Shown piece after piece: positions 16,024-26,400 of a stretch of DNA of 64,000 nt. Position 1 is the stretch's first letter. Each line of letters opens with the position of its first letter. The notes beneath the pieces were generated by a model. It was not told the DNA's origin. It searched no databases and saw nothing but the letters and a program-made list of their open reading frames with translations. Location of the stretch: NCBI GenBank assembly GCA_944386325.1, contig CALXAP010000001.1:120675-184674 (forward strand). Direction: 5' to 3'. The DNA comes from an uncultured Clostridia bacterium. GTDB lineage: Bacteria; Bacillota; Clostridia; TANB77; CAG-508. The position numbers and the translations under genes were made by a program.

Positions 16024-17728
16024 ATGTATAAACATAGGAAAAAGATAAAGAGAAAATTAAATATAAAAAGAATATTAATATTATTAGCAATTATTACTAT
16101 TATTATATTGATAATAAAAAATAATTTAATATATAAAACAATATTAGTATTTAATCCTATTACAATACAAAGTTTAAATATTAATATAAATAAAAATGAA
16201 ATAGAACCTGGAGAAAAAGTAGAAATATCAACTATTATATATCCAGAAAATTATTCTGAAAGTAATTTAGAATGGCACATTTCTGATACTAATATTGTTG
16301 ATATATCAGATGGTAAAATAATTGGCAAATCACAAGGTAAAGCAAATATATATTTAACTAATAATGAAATAAAAAGTAATGAAATTGAAATAGAATGTTT
16401 AGTAAATATTAAGGAAATATCAATTAGTAACTTAATAGATAACATTAAATTGGGTGATACTTATAAATTAGAAGTTCATATTCTACCAGAAAATGCAACA
16501 TATAAAGATTTGATTTACGAGTCAAGTGATGTGAATGTACTTGAAATAAATGAAAATGGAGAATTAAAAGCTAATAATATACGGAAGTAGTATTATAACA
16601 ATAAAAGATTATAAGCAGAATATATTAAAAGAGTTTAATATAGAAGTAACTAAAATACCTGTTGAAGATATAAAAATAGATGATGAAAATGTAACTTTAG
16701 GTAAAGGACAATCATATATAATTAATGCAAAAGTTACACCATCAAATGCTACTTTTAAAGATATTATTTGGAAAAGTAATGATGAGAATATAGTAACTAT
16801 AAAAAACAGAAAAATTAAAGCAATAAATACTGGTACAACAGAAATAACAGCTACTACAGATAATGGAGATAAAATTGCGACTTGTAAAATTAAGGTTACT
16901 AATTCATTACCTAAAAATAAGAAAAAATATGCAAATGGTAATTATAACATTAGAAGCGGAGAAAGTACTGATTATGAAATTTTAGCTACTACTAAAAAAT
17001 ATGAGGAAATAGAATTTTTGCAAGATATAAAAAATGGTTGGATAAAAGTTAGAAATTCAAAAGGTATAGTTGGATATACATTAGTAAAATCAAATTATTA
17101 TTTGGATGAAAAACCAAGTGATAATTCATATTATATTAAAGATGTTCCATATTTAAATCAAATATCATTAGGTTATCCAACAGGGTGTGAAGCGGTATCT
17201 GCTACTATGTTATTAAAATATAAGGGATACAATGTTTCTGTTAAAAATATTATAGATAATACCAAAAATGGTAGTAAAAAATATTTAAGTACTGATGGAA
17301 ATTGGTATGGTGCAAATCCTTTCAAAGAATTTGTTGGACATCCATCTATAGGATTAAGTAAAGGTTCGTATGGTGTTTTTGCAAGTCCAATAGTTGATGC
17401 AATGAATGTTTATGCAAAAGGTAAGGCTAAAAATATTTCTGGTTGTTCAGAAGATACATTGTTTAGTAATATTAATAATGGAAATCCTGTTGTAGTTTGG
17501 TGTGTTAAAAATGGAGGAGATTTAAGAAATGGAGTAAGGTGGTTATATGAAGATGGAAGCGGAAGTTTCCAAGAATTAATTGGTGAACATTGTGCTGTTT
17601 TAATAGGTTATGATGATAATTATGTATATTTAAATGATCCATCAGCTGGGAAAAATGTTAAACAAGATAAAACAAAATTCATTTCTAATTGGAAAAAATT
17701 ACATTCTCAAGCAATAATAATAGAATAA
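16024..17728 (+). pseudogene. Frameshifted membrane-anchored Ig-like (BIG2) / SH3 / C39-type peptidase gene
   Basis: ATG 16024 follows AGGAGGAG (16013-16020). The first frame encodes a lysine-rich start, a transmembrane anchor (about 17-36) and two BIG2-like domains. It stops at 16590. The frame beginning near 16579 (YGSSIITIKDYK) completes the second domain, adds a third BIG2-like domain, an SH3-like segment (NYNIRSGESTDYEIL) and a C39-type papain-like peptidase with catalytic Cys in PTGCEAVSATM, His in GEHCAVLIGYDD and NDP. A single extra base in AATAATATACGG explains the split: AAT AAT TAC GGA would restore it. Intact, it would be a ~560-residue surface hydrolase. An independent C39-like gene lies at 29677. 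Confidence 0.8.
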
Positions 17729-17792
17729 TTCAAGAAATGTGAATTTAATATGAACAGTATGAGTATTTTATGTAAATTTTGGAAATAAATTA

Positions 17793-17820
17793 TTGACTTT
17801 ATAAAAAGTAGATATATAAT
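17793..17820 (+). promoter_or_regulatory. Promoter of the hsp20 gene
   Basis: TTGACT (17793-17798), 16 bases, TATAAT (17815-17820). No CIRCE palindrome is present, so HrcA control is not supported. Confidence 0.65.
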
Positions 17821-17832
17821 ATAAATAATTAA

Positions 17833-17870
17833 AAAGATAAATGATTTCTAGTATATATTCACTTATCTTT
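17833..17870 (+). promoter_or_regulatory. Hairpin in the hsp20 5' leader
   Basis: AAAGATAAATGA (17833-17844) pairs with TCACTTATCTTT (17859-17870) with one mismatch. It lies just after the predicted transcription start and ~20 bases before the ribosome binding site. A thermosensor or stability element is possible, but the Shine-Dalgarno sequence is not part of the stem. Confidence 0.4.
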
Positions 17871-17904
17871 CTAATAATATATTTTATTGAATGGAGTGAT
17901 TATT

Positions 17905-18327
17905 ATGATGTTAATACCTAGAAAGAATGAGTTTGATTTATTTGATGAGATGTTTAGTGATCCATTTTTTATGAATAATGGAGAATCAAAATTGATGAAA
18001 ACAGATATAAAGGAGAAAAAAGATAAATATATATTATCAATTGATTTACCTGGTTATGATAAAGATTGTATAAAGATAGATATTGATAATGGATATTTAA
18101 CAGTTCATGCAAAAACAAATCATCATGAAGAAGAAAAAGAAGAAGGCAAATATGTACGTAAAGAAAGATACATGGGTGAATGTTCAAGAAGCTTCTATGT
18201 TGGAGATGATGTAAAAGAAGATGATATAAAAGCAAGCTTCAAGAATGGTACTTTGCATATAGAGATTCCAAAACATGAAGAAAATAAACAAGTAAAAGAA
18301 AAGAAATATATTCCTATAGATGACTAA
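17905..18327 (+). CDS. Small heat-shock protein, Hsp20/alpha-crystallin family
   Basis: A 140-residue ATP-independent holdase. After a short N-terminal arm (MMLIPRKNEFDLFDEMF) comes the alpha-crystallin domain (about 33-125) with LPGYDKDCIKIDIDNGYLTVHA, RKERYMGECSRSFYV and the closing ASFKNGTLHIEIPK, then a short tail. Length and motif order are standard. ATG 17905 is 8 bases from GGAG (17893-17896); TTG 17887 lies upstream of that site and is rejected. It is a single-gene transcript with its own promoter and strong terminator. Confidence 0.93.
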   Translation: MMLIPRKNEFDLFDEMFSDPFFMNNGESKLMKTDIKEKKDKYILSIDLPGYDKDCIKIDIDNGYLTVHAKTNHHEEEKEEGKYVRKERYMGECSRSFYVGDDVKEDDIKASFKNGTLHIEIPKHEENKQVKEKKYIPIDD

Positions 18328-18363
18328 AAAAAGCTATTGCAATATTTTTTGCAATAGCTTTTT
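18328..18363 (+). terminator. 15-bp perfect terminator, probably bidirectional
   Basis: The arms 18328-18342 and 18349-18363 are exact complements with A-runs and T-runs on both sides. It can serve hsp20 and, read the other way, dpaB. Confidence 0.85.
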
Positions 18364-18451
18364 AGTTTTAGTTAAAAGAAGATTGACTTCATATCAACTT
18401 TGCTTATCTTGCTGGTAATTAAAATAATTGATGTTTTAAGTAAAATTAAAT

Positions 18452-19027
18452 TCATAATAATATTGGCTGAATTTGTTCGTTTTCTAAAGCTAATTCAATA
18501 GTCTTAATTATTAATTTTGGATCAAAAACTAATGAACGAGGTTTAGTTATTGGATTATCTTGTCTAAATGGTACAAAATAAAAGTTCCTTCTATTTAGCA
18601 ATTTACCTATATTTTGTGCACTGCCAGATAATCCATCATTAGTAGAAACTCCTATAACAACATTATTTCCATTTCTTAAATTTGATTTCGTAGCCATCAG
18701 TACAGGAGTATCTGTAATACCATTAGCTAGCTTTGCTAAAGTATTACCAGTACAAGGAATAATAACAATTATATCAGTCATTTGTTTTGGACCTATTGGT
18801 TCTGCATCTTGTATAGTATTAATAATTTTATTTCTTGTAATATCTTCTACAGTTTTTATAAATTCACTAGCTTTTCCAAATTTAGTATCTAAGTTGTAGC
18901 TATTAAATGACATTATAGGAATAATATTAGCACCAGTTTTTTTTAGTTCTGATAGTTGTTCAATTACATTTTTAAATGTACAAAAAGAGCCAGTCATACA
19001 AAAACCTATATTTTTTCCTTCTAACAT
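18452..19027 (-). CDS. dpaB: Dipicolinate synthase subunit B (flavoprotein)
   Basis: A 191-residue flavoprotein of the SpoVFB/DpaB family that, with DpaA, makes dipicolinic acid in the mother cell for the spore core. The NAD(P)/FMN-type fold shows in KNIGFCMTGSFCTF, PIMSFNSYNLDTKFG, the central IIPCTGNTLAKLANGITDTPVLMATKSNLRN and the C-terminal RRNFYFVPFRQDNP. The ribosome binding site GGGAG is visible on the minus strand near 19035. No dpaA is adjacent; in most relatives dpaA precedes dpaB, so the partner is elsewhere or another protein substitutes. This gene is the clearest evidence that the organism forms endospores. Confidence 0.92.
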   Translation of the reverse strand: MLEGKNIGFCMTGSFCTFKNVIEQLSELKKTGANIIPIMSFNSYNLDTKFGKASEFIKTVEDITRNKIINTIQDAEPIGPKQMTDIIVIIPCTGNTLAKLANGITDTPVLMATKSNLRNGNNVVIGVSTNDGLSGSAQNIGKLLNRRNFYFVPFRQDNPITKPRSLVFDPKLIIKTIELALENEQIQPILL

Positions 19028-19219
19028 TTTTTCACTCCCTTCTATAATAGGGTTAAAGAAATATAATCTCTTTATGTTTATTTTATGAAATTATGTTAAT
19101 TAAAGTTACAAACAAACTATAAGTTTGAATTTACTAAAAAATAAAAATCTAATGTTTTTTTAATACATTTACTAATAATATTTTTATATGATAAAATATA
19201 TATGGAAGAGAGGTATAAG

Positions 19220-19882
19220 ATGAAATATATGATAGTTAAAATAATTATAATAATAATTGTATTATTGGTAATTTTAGTATTTGGAATAAATTTTTATGTT
19301 AAAGCAAGTACAAAAAAACAAATAATAGATAATGAAAGTGAATTAAGTAATTTATCTGATGTGGACTGTATTTTAATTTTAGGAGCTGGTGTTAGAAATA
19401 ATGCGCCTTCTCCAATGTTAGAAGATAGATTACTAAAAGGCATAGAATTATATAATAAAAATATCTCAAATAAAATTATTATGAGTGGAGATCATGGTAG
19501 GGAAGAGTATGATGAAGTAAACATTATGAAAGATTTTGCTATTGACAAGGGAATTGAATCTGAAGATATATTTATGGATCATGCTGGATTTTCTACATAT
19601 GAAAGTATATATAGAACTAAAGAAATATTTGAAGCTAAAAAAATTATAATTGTTACACAAAGTTATCATCTATATAGAGCTTTATATATTGCTAATAGTC
19701 TAGGAATAGAAGCATATGGAGTATCAGCAGACTTACGAACTTATACGAATCAGTTGTCACGTGAAATTAGAGAAATTGTAGCAAGAGATAAGGATTTTAT
19801 TAAATGCATATATAAACCTAAGCCAACATATCTTGGTGACACTATACCTGTAAGTGGGAATGGAGATATAACAAATGATTGA
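19220..19882 (+). CDS. SanA/YdcF-family (DUF218) membrane-anchored protein
   Basis: A 220-residue protein with one N-terminal transmembrane helix (about 4-26) and an extracytoplasmic DUF218 domain. Typical blocks are CILILGAGVRNNAPSPMLEDRL, IIMSGDHG, DHAGFSTYESI and IIIVTQSYHLYRALYIAN. The family (ElyC/SanA/YdcF) affects envelope integrity; the reaction is not settled. ATG 19220 has GAGAGG at 19208-19213; ATG 19202 overlaps that site. The stop overlaps the following Nudix gene start, so the two are probably translated together. Confidence 0.85.
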   Translation: MKYMIVKIIIIIIVLLVILVFGINFYVKASTKKQIIDNESELSNLSDVDCILILGAGVRNNAPSPMLEDRLLKGIELYNKNISNKIIMSGDHGREEYDEVNIMKDFAIDKGIESEDIFMDHAGFSTYESIYRTKEIFEAKKIIIVTQSYHLYRALYIANSLGIEAYGVSADLRTYTNQLSREIREIVARDKDFIKCIYKPKPTYLGDTIPVSGNGDITND

Positions 19883-20393
19883 TAAAAAAGAAGGAATAAT
19901 AGTGGAGTTAAGAGATTATTATAATGTAAATAAAGAGCCAATAGGAGAAACTTATCCATCAAATATAGAACCAACAGGAGATAAATATATGTTAATTGTA
20001 GTTATTTTTATACAAAATTCAAAAGGAGAATATTTAATACAAAAAGCTACAAAAAGAAAAGGAGGAAAATGGGGGACAACTAGTGGGCATCCAGTAGCAG
20101 GAGAAAATTCAATAAAAGGCATGAATAGAGAAATAAGGGAAGAATTAGGAATAGATATTCCAATAGAAAAATATAAATTTGTAAATACATTTATAGGACA
20201 CAATAAAATAGTGGACTTATATTATTTAATGGAAGATATAGATATCTTAAAATTATCTTTACAGCCAGAAGAAGTAGAAAAAGTAAAATGGGTAACAAAA
20301 GAAGAAATAGACACACTAATTAAAGACAATGATTTTGAGAAAACTCATACAAAATTATTTGCAGACTTACAAAAATGGATGAATAATGATTGA
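19875..20393 (+). CDS. Nudix hydrolase (IPP-isomerase-like subgroup)
   Basis: A 172-residue Nudix-fold enzyme. The Nudix box is complete: GHPVAGE followed by NSIKGMNREIREELGID (about 75-97), which binds Mg2+ with the paired glutamates. Preceding sequence (NVNKEPIGETYPSN) resembles the group of Idi/YfcD-like proteins, though it lacks evidence for isomerase chemistry. ATG 19875 overlaps the previous stop by 8 bases; GTG 19902 with GAAGGA in front would give a shorter, equally plausible protein beginning MELRDYY. The substrate is unknown. Confidence 0.88.
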   Translation: MIDKKEGIIVELRDYYNVNKEPIGETYPSNIEPTGDKYMLIVVIFIQNSKGEYLIQKATKRKGGKWGTTSGHPVAGENSIKGMNREIREELGIDIPIEKYKFVNTFIGHNKIVDLYYLMEDIDILKLSLQPEEVEKVKWVTKEEIDTLIKDNDFEKTHTKLFADLQKWMNND

Positions 20394-20415
20394 TAAAAAA
20401 TAAATAAAAATGCTC

Positions 20416-20466
20416 TTGACAATAAACAAACGTTCGTGTTATTATAAATATACAGAACATTTGTTT
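20416..20466 (+). promoter_or_regulatory. SOS-type promoter with two LexA-like boxes
   Basis: TTGACA (20416-20421) and TATTAT (20440-20445, 18-base spacing). Near-matches to the Gram-positive LexA box GAAC-N4-GTTC are AAAC-AAAC-GTTC (20424-20435) inside the spacer and GAAC-ATTT-GTTT (20455-20466) at the start region. Both would block transcription when bound. Confidence 0.65.
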
Positions 20467-20482
20467 ATTTGTGGAGGTTTTT

Positions 20483-20761
20483 ATGAAATTATCAAATATA
20501 TTTATAATTATAGTATTAGTTTTATCTATTATATTTTTATGTAACAATATATCTTTTTCGGAAAAGAGTATAGAATATAAAAAAATATATACATCATATG
20601 GGGATACATTATGGTCAATAGCAAAAGAACAAAAAGAAAATAATGTATATTATAAGGATAAAAGTTTACAATATATTATTAATGATATAAAGGATATAAA
20701 TACATTAAAAAAATCTGGGTTAAGTACTGGTCAAGAATTATTAATACCTGAATTAAAATAG
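20483..20761 (+). CDS. YneA-like LysM protein (putative SOS division inhibitor)
   Basis: A 92-residue protein with an N-terminal transmembrane segment (about 5-23) and one LysM domain (IYTSYGDTLWSIAKEQKE to GQELLIPEL). This is the architecture of YneA, the Bacillus SOS-induced inhibitor of cell division. The promoter carries two LexA-like boxes, which supports the assignment. ATG 20483 follows GGAGG (20474-20478); GTG 20471 precedes that site. lexA, usually the neighbour, is not present; instead a tyrosine recombinase gene is convergent. Confidence 0.75.
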   Translation: MKLSNIFIIIVLVLSIIFLCNNISFSEKSIEYKKIYTSYGDTLWSIAKEQKENNVYYKDKSLQYIINDIKDINTLKKSGLSTGQELLIPELK

Positions 20762-20778
20762 AGAAATTATTTATATAA

Positions 20779-20826
20779 AAAGCTATTACTCAATTGTTAT
20801 TATGAATAATAGCTTTAAAAATAAAA
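20779..20826. terminator. Bidirectional terminator between convergent genes
   Basis: AAAGCTATTA (20779-20788) pairs with TAATAGCTTT (20817-20826); A-rich before and after, so it can serve both strands. Confidence 0.65.
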
Positions 20827-20832
20827 ATATAA

Positions 20833-21831
20833 TTATTTTGTTTTCATTATATTGTCTGCAAGTGGGTTATTTTCAACAGCTGCACGTATTTGACTATTAT
20901 CAACATGTGTATAAATTTCTGTAGTTGAAATACTTTCGTGTCCAAGAAGTTCTTGTAGAGCTCTGATATCTACATGACCATATTTATACATTAATGTTGC
21001 TGCAGTGTGTCGTAGTTTATGTGTAGAATATTTTCTTGTATCAAGACCAGCTCTAGCTAATTCATTTTTTACAACAGTTTGTACAGTCCTTTGACTAATC
21101 CTTTCATTTCTTTCACTTAAAAAAAGCGCATCTTTATCTGTTATTTTAATTCTATCCTTAGGTCTTATTTTTAAATATTCAGTAATTGCACTCATACATG
21201 CCTTGTTTAAATATATTGTTCTTTCTTTATTTCCTTTACCTATAACATTAAGCTTTTCATCTGAAAAATTTATGTCTTTTATATTAATATTTACAAGTTC
21301 AGATAAACGCATACCACAATTTAAGAAAAGTGTAATTATTGCATAATCTCTTAATTTATTTCGAGATTTAGGATCTTTATTTGCGACAGAATTAAGTAAT
21401 CTTTTACTGTCATCTAAAGATAAATATTTAGGAACACGCTTATCTAATTTTGGACTTTCTAAATTTTGTGCTGGATTTATTTCTAAAATATTAGCTTTTG
21501 TAGTTAAATAATTAAAAAATGTTTTTAGACTAGCTACTTTCCTTGCACGAGTTGCAGCTTTACTATGGTGCTCTCTTGTTAGATATGCTAAATATGCATG
21601 TAAATCATTTAATTTAATTTTTTTTAGTATTTCTATGTTCATATCTTTTATAATTATATTTTTAAATTCTTCTTCGTCAGTTAAATTAAAATGTAATAAT
21701 AAAAATCTTAAAAAATTACTAATATCATAATTATATTCTTTTATAGTATTAGGAGATTTGTTTAAAATTGTTTCTATATAGTCTAAAAAAGAATTTAAAA
21801 AGTATGGATTTTCATCTGTTTTTATTCCCAT
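20833..21831 (-). CDS. Tyrosine recombinase, XerC/XerD-like
   Basis: A 332-residue site-specific recombinase. The N-terminal SAM-like core-binding domain covers about 10-125. The catalytic domain has Arg in NCGMRLSELVNI, Lys in GKGNKERTIYL, HKLRHTAATL, the second His in LLGHESISTTE and the nucleophile Tyr in IYTHVD. All six catalytic positions are present. Length and sequence are like chromosomal Xer proteins that resolve chromosome dimers, and Xer genes often sit near lexA/yneA in Firmicutes. No attachment site or excisionase is nearby, so a phage or element integrase is less likely. Confidence 0.88.
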   Translation of the reverse strand: MGIKTDENPYFLNSFLDYIETILNKSPNTIKEYNYDISNFLRFLLLHFNLTDEEEFKNIIIKDMNIEILKKIKLNDLHAYLAYLTREHHSKAATRARKVASLKTFFNYLTTKANILEINPAQNLESPKLDKRVPKYLSLDDSKRLLNSVANKDPKSRNKLRDYAIITLFLNCGMRLSELVNINIKDINFSDEKLNVIGKGNKERTIYLNKACMSAITEYLKIRPKDRIKITDKDALFLSERNERISQRTVQTVVKNELARAGLDTRKYSTHKLRHTAATLMYKYGHVDIRALQELLGHESISTTEIYTHVDNSQIRAAVENNPLADNIMKTK

Positions 21832-21851
21832 ATTTATTAATCATATTCCTT

Positions 21852-23193
21852 TCAAAAATTATTTATAATTAATGTAATTATAGAATGTTTTTTTATATTA
21901 TCTGAATATAAATTATTTTTTATATTTATTTTAAAATCTAAATCTTCATTATTACGGTTTAATAATATAACTACAATATTATTATCAGGAGTAAGAAAAG
22001 CTGATACCTCTATTTTATCTGTAAATGAACTATATGCAATATTTCTAGAATTTTGTTTAATATATTTACTAAAATGTCCAATATAATAATAAGATAGCTT
22101 TTTATAATATTTTGTACAACGTTTATTTGACATTATAGGGGCATTACAAAAATTACTTGCATGATTAGGTCCGTCCACTAGAATCTAATACTAAATTCCA
22201 ATCTATATATGCATTTGAACCGTTATTTAAGTCACCAATGATATCATGTGCATAAATTTCTGCATCTATAAGTTCATCTTTTTTATTAGGTTTTGAGTAT
22301 GGGATAGAACCTTCTGTATGTATAAGTAGTAATTCAGGACATAAATTTTTTAATAATCTTAAATTATTAAAATGATCTCCTGTATAATAATGATAAGCAA
22401 CTCCACTAATTAAATTAGATATGTTAGGATTTTTATACATATCATTAATTCTATAGATTATACGCTCTTTATTATTGTCCCATACTAATATTTTAGTATT
22501 TATTTTATAGAATTTTAAAGTAGGGTATAAGTAATTTTCAATAAAACTAGTTTCATCCTTTGCACTATAATTACATGATTCCCATTCTTTTGATGATTCA
22601 GGTTCATTTTGTACAGTGATGTAATTTATATCAATATTATTCTTTTGATAAATCTGTATATATTTAATTAAGTAATCTGCCCATAATTGTTTATATGTAT
22701 TTAATAGTTTACCACCATTATACATAGAATTGTTATCTTTCATAAAAGCAGGTGGACTCCAAGGCGATGCTATGAATTTTATATTGGGATTTACATTTTG
22801 TGCTAAATTTATTGCAGGAATAATATATTTTTCATCTCGAGACATATCAAGGTTACTTAAATCTTTATTTTTATTATCTAAGTATGAATATGTTTCTAAT
22901 GAAAAGTCAGAACTGTTTATTTGCACTCTTGCAAAATTATAAGCAAGTCCATCTTCTGAAAAATAATCTTTTATAAATTCATTTTGAGTATCTTCTTTAA
23001 ATTTAGTTATTATATAAGATGAAGATTCGCTAAAAGCTCCACCAAACCCTAAAATTTTTTGATATATAATTTCAGGATATAATATTATTAAATTTTTATT
23101 TTCATTATTTAATTTATATTTACATTCCATATCTTCATATTTGTATAAAAATCTATTTTCTTTTTGATTTGTTTCTATTTTTGATACATTCAT
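21852..23193 (-). pseudogene. Glycoside hydrolase family 30 gene with one frameshift
   Basis: The 5' frame starts at ATG 23193 (CCTCC on the plus strand at 23205-23209 is the ribosome binding site). It encodes a GH30 barrel: GFGGAFSESSSY, ASPWSPPAFMKDN, acid/base Glu in VQNEPESS and nucleophile Glu in IHTEGS. It stops shortly after NWNLVLDSSG. The frame from 22178 resumes as GPNHASNFCNAPIM and finishes the barrel and beta domain to 21852. An extra C in GTGGACGGACCT (plus-strand position ~22170) accounts for the break. Intact, it would be a ~445-residue glucosylceramidase/beta-glucanase-type enzyme without a signal peptide. Confidence 0.8.
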
Positions 23194-23343
23194 ATATATT
23201 GAAACCTCCAAATTATTGTATCTATTATACAACAATTTTTTAGTTTTGTGCAAAAATTATAATATTTATTATTTTAACTACTAAATTTTGAATTTAAAAA
23301 AAGATATATTATAAAACAAAAAAGAAACAAGATTGCAGGATAA

Positions 23344-23372
23344 TTGAAAAAATATATAAAATTTGTTAAAAT
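23344..23372 (+). promoter_or_regulatory. Promoter of the large ABC transporter gene
   Basis: TTGAAA (23344-23349), 17 bases, TAAAAT (23367-23372). Confidence 0.6.
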
Positions 23373-23428
23373 ACTATTTGCGATAAAAATTTAAATTAAA
23401 AGATTATATAAACATAGGAGAGTTATGT

Positions 23429-26400
23429 ATGTTACAAATAAAAAATATTTTTAAAGAATATAAAACAGGAAATTTAGTGCAAAAGGCTTTAGATGATGTG
23501 AGTTTAAATTTAAGAGATAATGAATTTGTTGCGATTCTTGGACCAAGTGGCTCTGGAAAAACAACACTTTTAAATATTATTGGTGGTTTAGACCGTTATG
23601 ATAAAGGTGATTTAATAATTAATGGTATTTCTACTAAAAATTATAAAGATAGAGATTGGGATTCTTATCGAAATCATACAATTGGTTTTGTGTTTCAAAG
23701 TTATAATTTAATACCACATCAAACCATTTTGGCAAATGTAGAACTAGCATTAACTATTTCTGGAGTATCAAAAAGTAAACGTAGACAAAGAGCAATAAAA
23801 GCTCTTGAACAAGTAGGACTTGCAAATCAACTTCACAAAAAGCCAAATCAATTATCTGGTGGACAAATGCAAAGAGTTGCTATTGCAAGAGCTTTAGTTA
23901 ATAATCCAGACATTGTTCTTGCTGATGAGCCAACAGGTGCTTTAGATAGTGATACAAGTGTTCAAGTTATGGAACTATTAAAAGAAGTTGCAAAAGACCG
24001 TTTAGTAGTAATGGTAACACATAATCCAGAATTAGCAGAAAATTATGCTACACGTATTGTTAATATAAGAGATGGAAAAATACGTTCTGATACAAATCCA
24101 TATATAATAGAAAATGAGAAGAATAAAAAGCCAGAACATAAAAACTTAGGAAAAACATCAATGTCTTTTTTTACTTCGTTGTCACTAAGTTTTAATAATT
24201 TAAGAACTAAAAAAGGAAGAACAATTTTAACATCTTTTGCTGGTTCAATAGGCATTATTGGTATAGCACTTATATTATCATTATCAAATGGAGTAAATGC
24301 ATATATTAAATCAGTAGAAGAAGATACATTGTCAGAATATCCTCTTCAGATAAGAAGTTCAGGTATTGATATAAGCTCACTATTAGTGAATTCAAGTAAT
24401 AATGATAGTGCAAATGAAGATAAAGGAGATATAAATGTTAGTAAACAATTAACTAATATGTTTTCTACAATTGGTTCTAATGATTTAGCATCTTTAAAAC
24501 AATATTTAGAAAGTGATAGTTGCCCTATAAATGAATATGCAAAGGATATAGAATATACATATGATGTTACACCTAGAATTTATAGTTCAGATATAGAAAA
24601 TTTAAGACAATTAAATCCAGATATCACTTTTTCAAGTTTAGGAATAGGTTCAGGAGTATCTGCAAATAGTATGATGTCTAGTATGATGAGTACAGATGTG
24701 TTTTTTCAAATGCCAGCTGACGCAAATTTATATAAAGATCAATATGATATAAAAGCGGGAAATTGGCCTACTAATTATAATGAATGTGTTTTAGTTTTAT
24801 CATCAAAGGGTAATGTTAGTGATTTTTTACTATATACATTAGGTTTGAGAGATCATAGTGAACTAGATGATTTGGTTACTCAATTTTCAAATGGCGAAGA
24901 TGTAGATACACCCGATAATTTAGGTTCATATTCTTATAATGATATTTTAGGAATTACTTTCAAATTAGTTAATAGCAGTGATTGTTATGAGTATGATGAA
25001 GAATATAAAGTTTGGCGTGATAAGACTGACAATACAGAATATATGAAAAGCATTGTAAAAAATGGAGAAGATTTAAAAATTGTTGGAATTGTGCAACCAA
25101 AAGAGGGAGCAACGAGCGCTATGTTATCAACAGGGATATGTTATCCTGAGTCTTTAACAAATCATGTTATTGAGAGTGCAAAAAATAGTAAAATAGTGCA
25201 GGAACAATTAGCAAACCCAGAAGTTAATGTATTTACAGGCAAAAGATTTGATGATACTGAAAAAGAAAATTCTTTTGATATGAATTCATTAATTGATGTA
25301 GATACAAATGCTATACAATCAGCTTTTAAGATAGACCAATCTAAAATAAAAGTAGATTTTGGAAATTTAAATGATGTATTTACAAAAAACTCATTACCTT
25401 CTATTGATATTAATGATATTTTAAGCAATATCAAATTTACTATGTCTAGTGAAGACATAAAAGGAATATTAAATGACTTTTTAAAAGGCTATGAATTATA
25501 CATGCAAGAAAACTCAGAAATTGATTTTAGTCAAATAGGAAAACAATTATCAGATTATTTACAATCAAAAGAAGCTAATGATTTACTAAATAAGAAAATA
25601 GAAGAAATCATTAAAGAAAATGGTAGTTTAACTATTACACAAGAACAAATGCAAGATATTATGATGGAAATTCTAAAAGGATATGAAAAATATGTAGATG
25701 ATAATGAATTGATAAGTGTTGAAGATTTGGACAAATATCTTACGGAATATCTTGAATCTGATGAGGCTAAAAATATTATTACTAGCAATTTATCAAAGAT
25801 TATAAAATCTCAAGATATAGAAACACAAATATCAAATATAATGGAAAAATATATGCAAAATGTTATGAGTTCAATGAGTAAAAGTATACAAAAAGAAATG
25901 CAGTCTAGTATTGCTAATTTGAGTAAATCAATAACAAGAGCAATTAGTATAGATGAAAACGCTTTTTTAAATGCATTTCACATGAAAATGGATGAGGAAG
26001 AATTATCAGAATTATTTAATTCTCTTATGACTAAAGAAAATGTTACTTATGATAGTAATTTAAAAAAATTAAATTATGCTAATCTTGATGAACCAAGTGG
26101 CATTAATATATATCCAAGGGATTTTGAAGGAAATAAATCAATTACTAATTTATTAAATGAGTATAATACACGTATGCAAGAAGAGGGAAATGAAGATAAG
26201 GTAATTTCATTTACTGATATGGTAGGAACTTTGATGAGTTCAGTAACTACTATTGTTAATACAATTAGTTATGTGTTAATTGCATTTGTCGCAATATCTT
26301 TAGTTGTTTCTTCTATTATGATTGGAGTTATTACATATATTAGTGTATTAGAACGTAAAAAAGAAATAGGAATTTTAAGAGCAATGGGAGCTTCTAAACG

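Noticed and set aside
17729..17904. CIRCE operator before hsp20 (also considered before clpB)
   Set aside because: No TTAGCACTC-N9-GAGTGCTAA-like repeat is present at either gene.
20833..21831. Tyrosine recombinase as integrase of a prophage or island
   Set aside because: No att-like repeats, excisionase or phage genes nearby; the protein looks like a chromosomal Xer.
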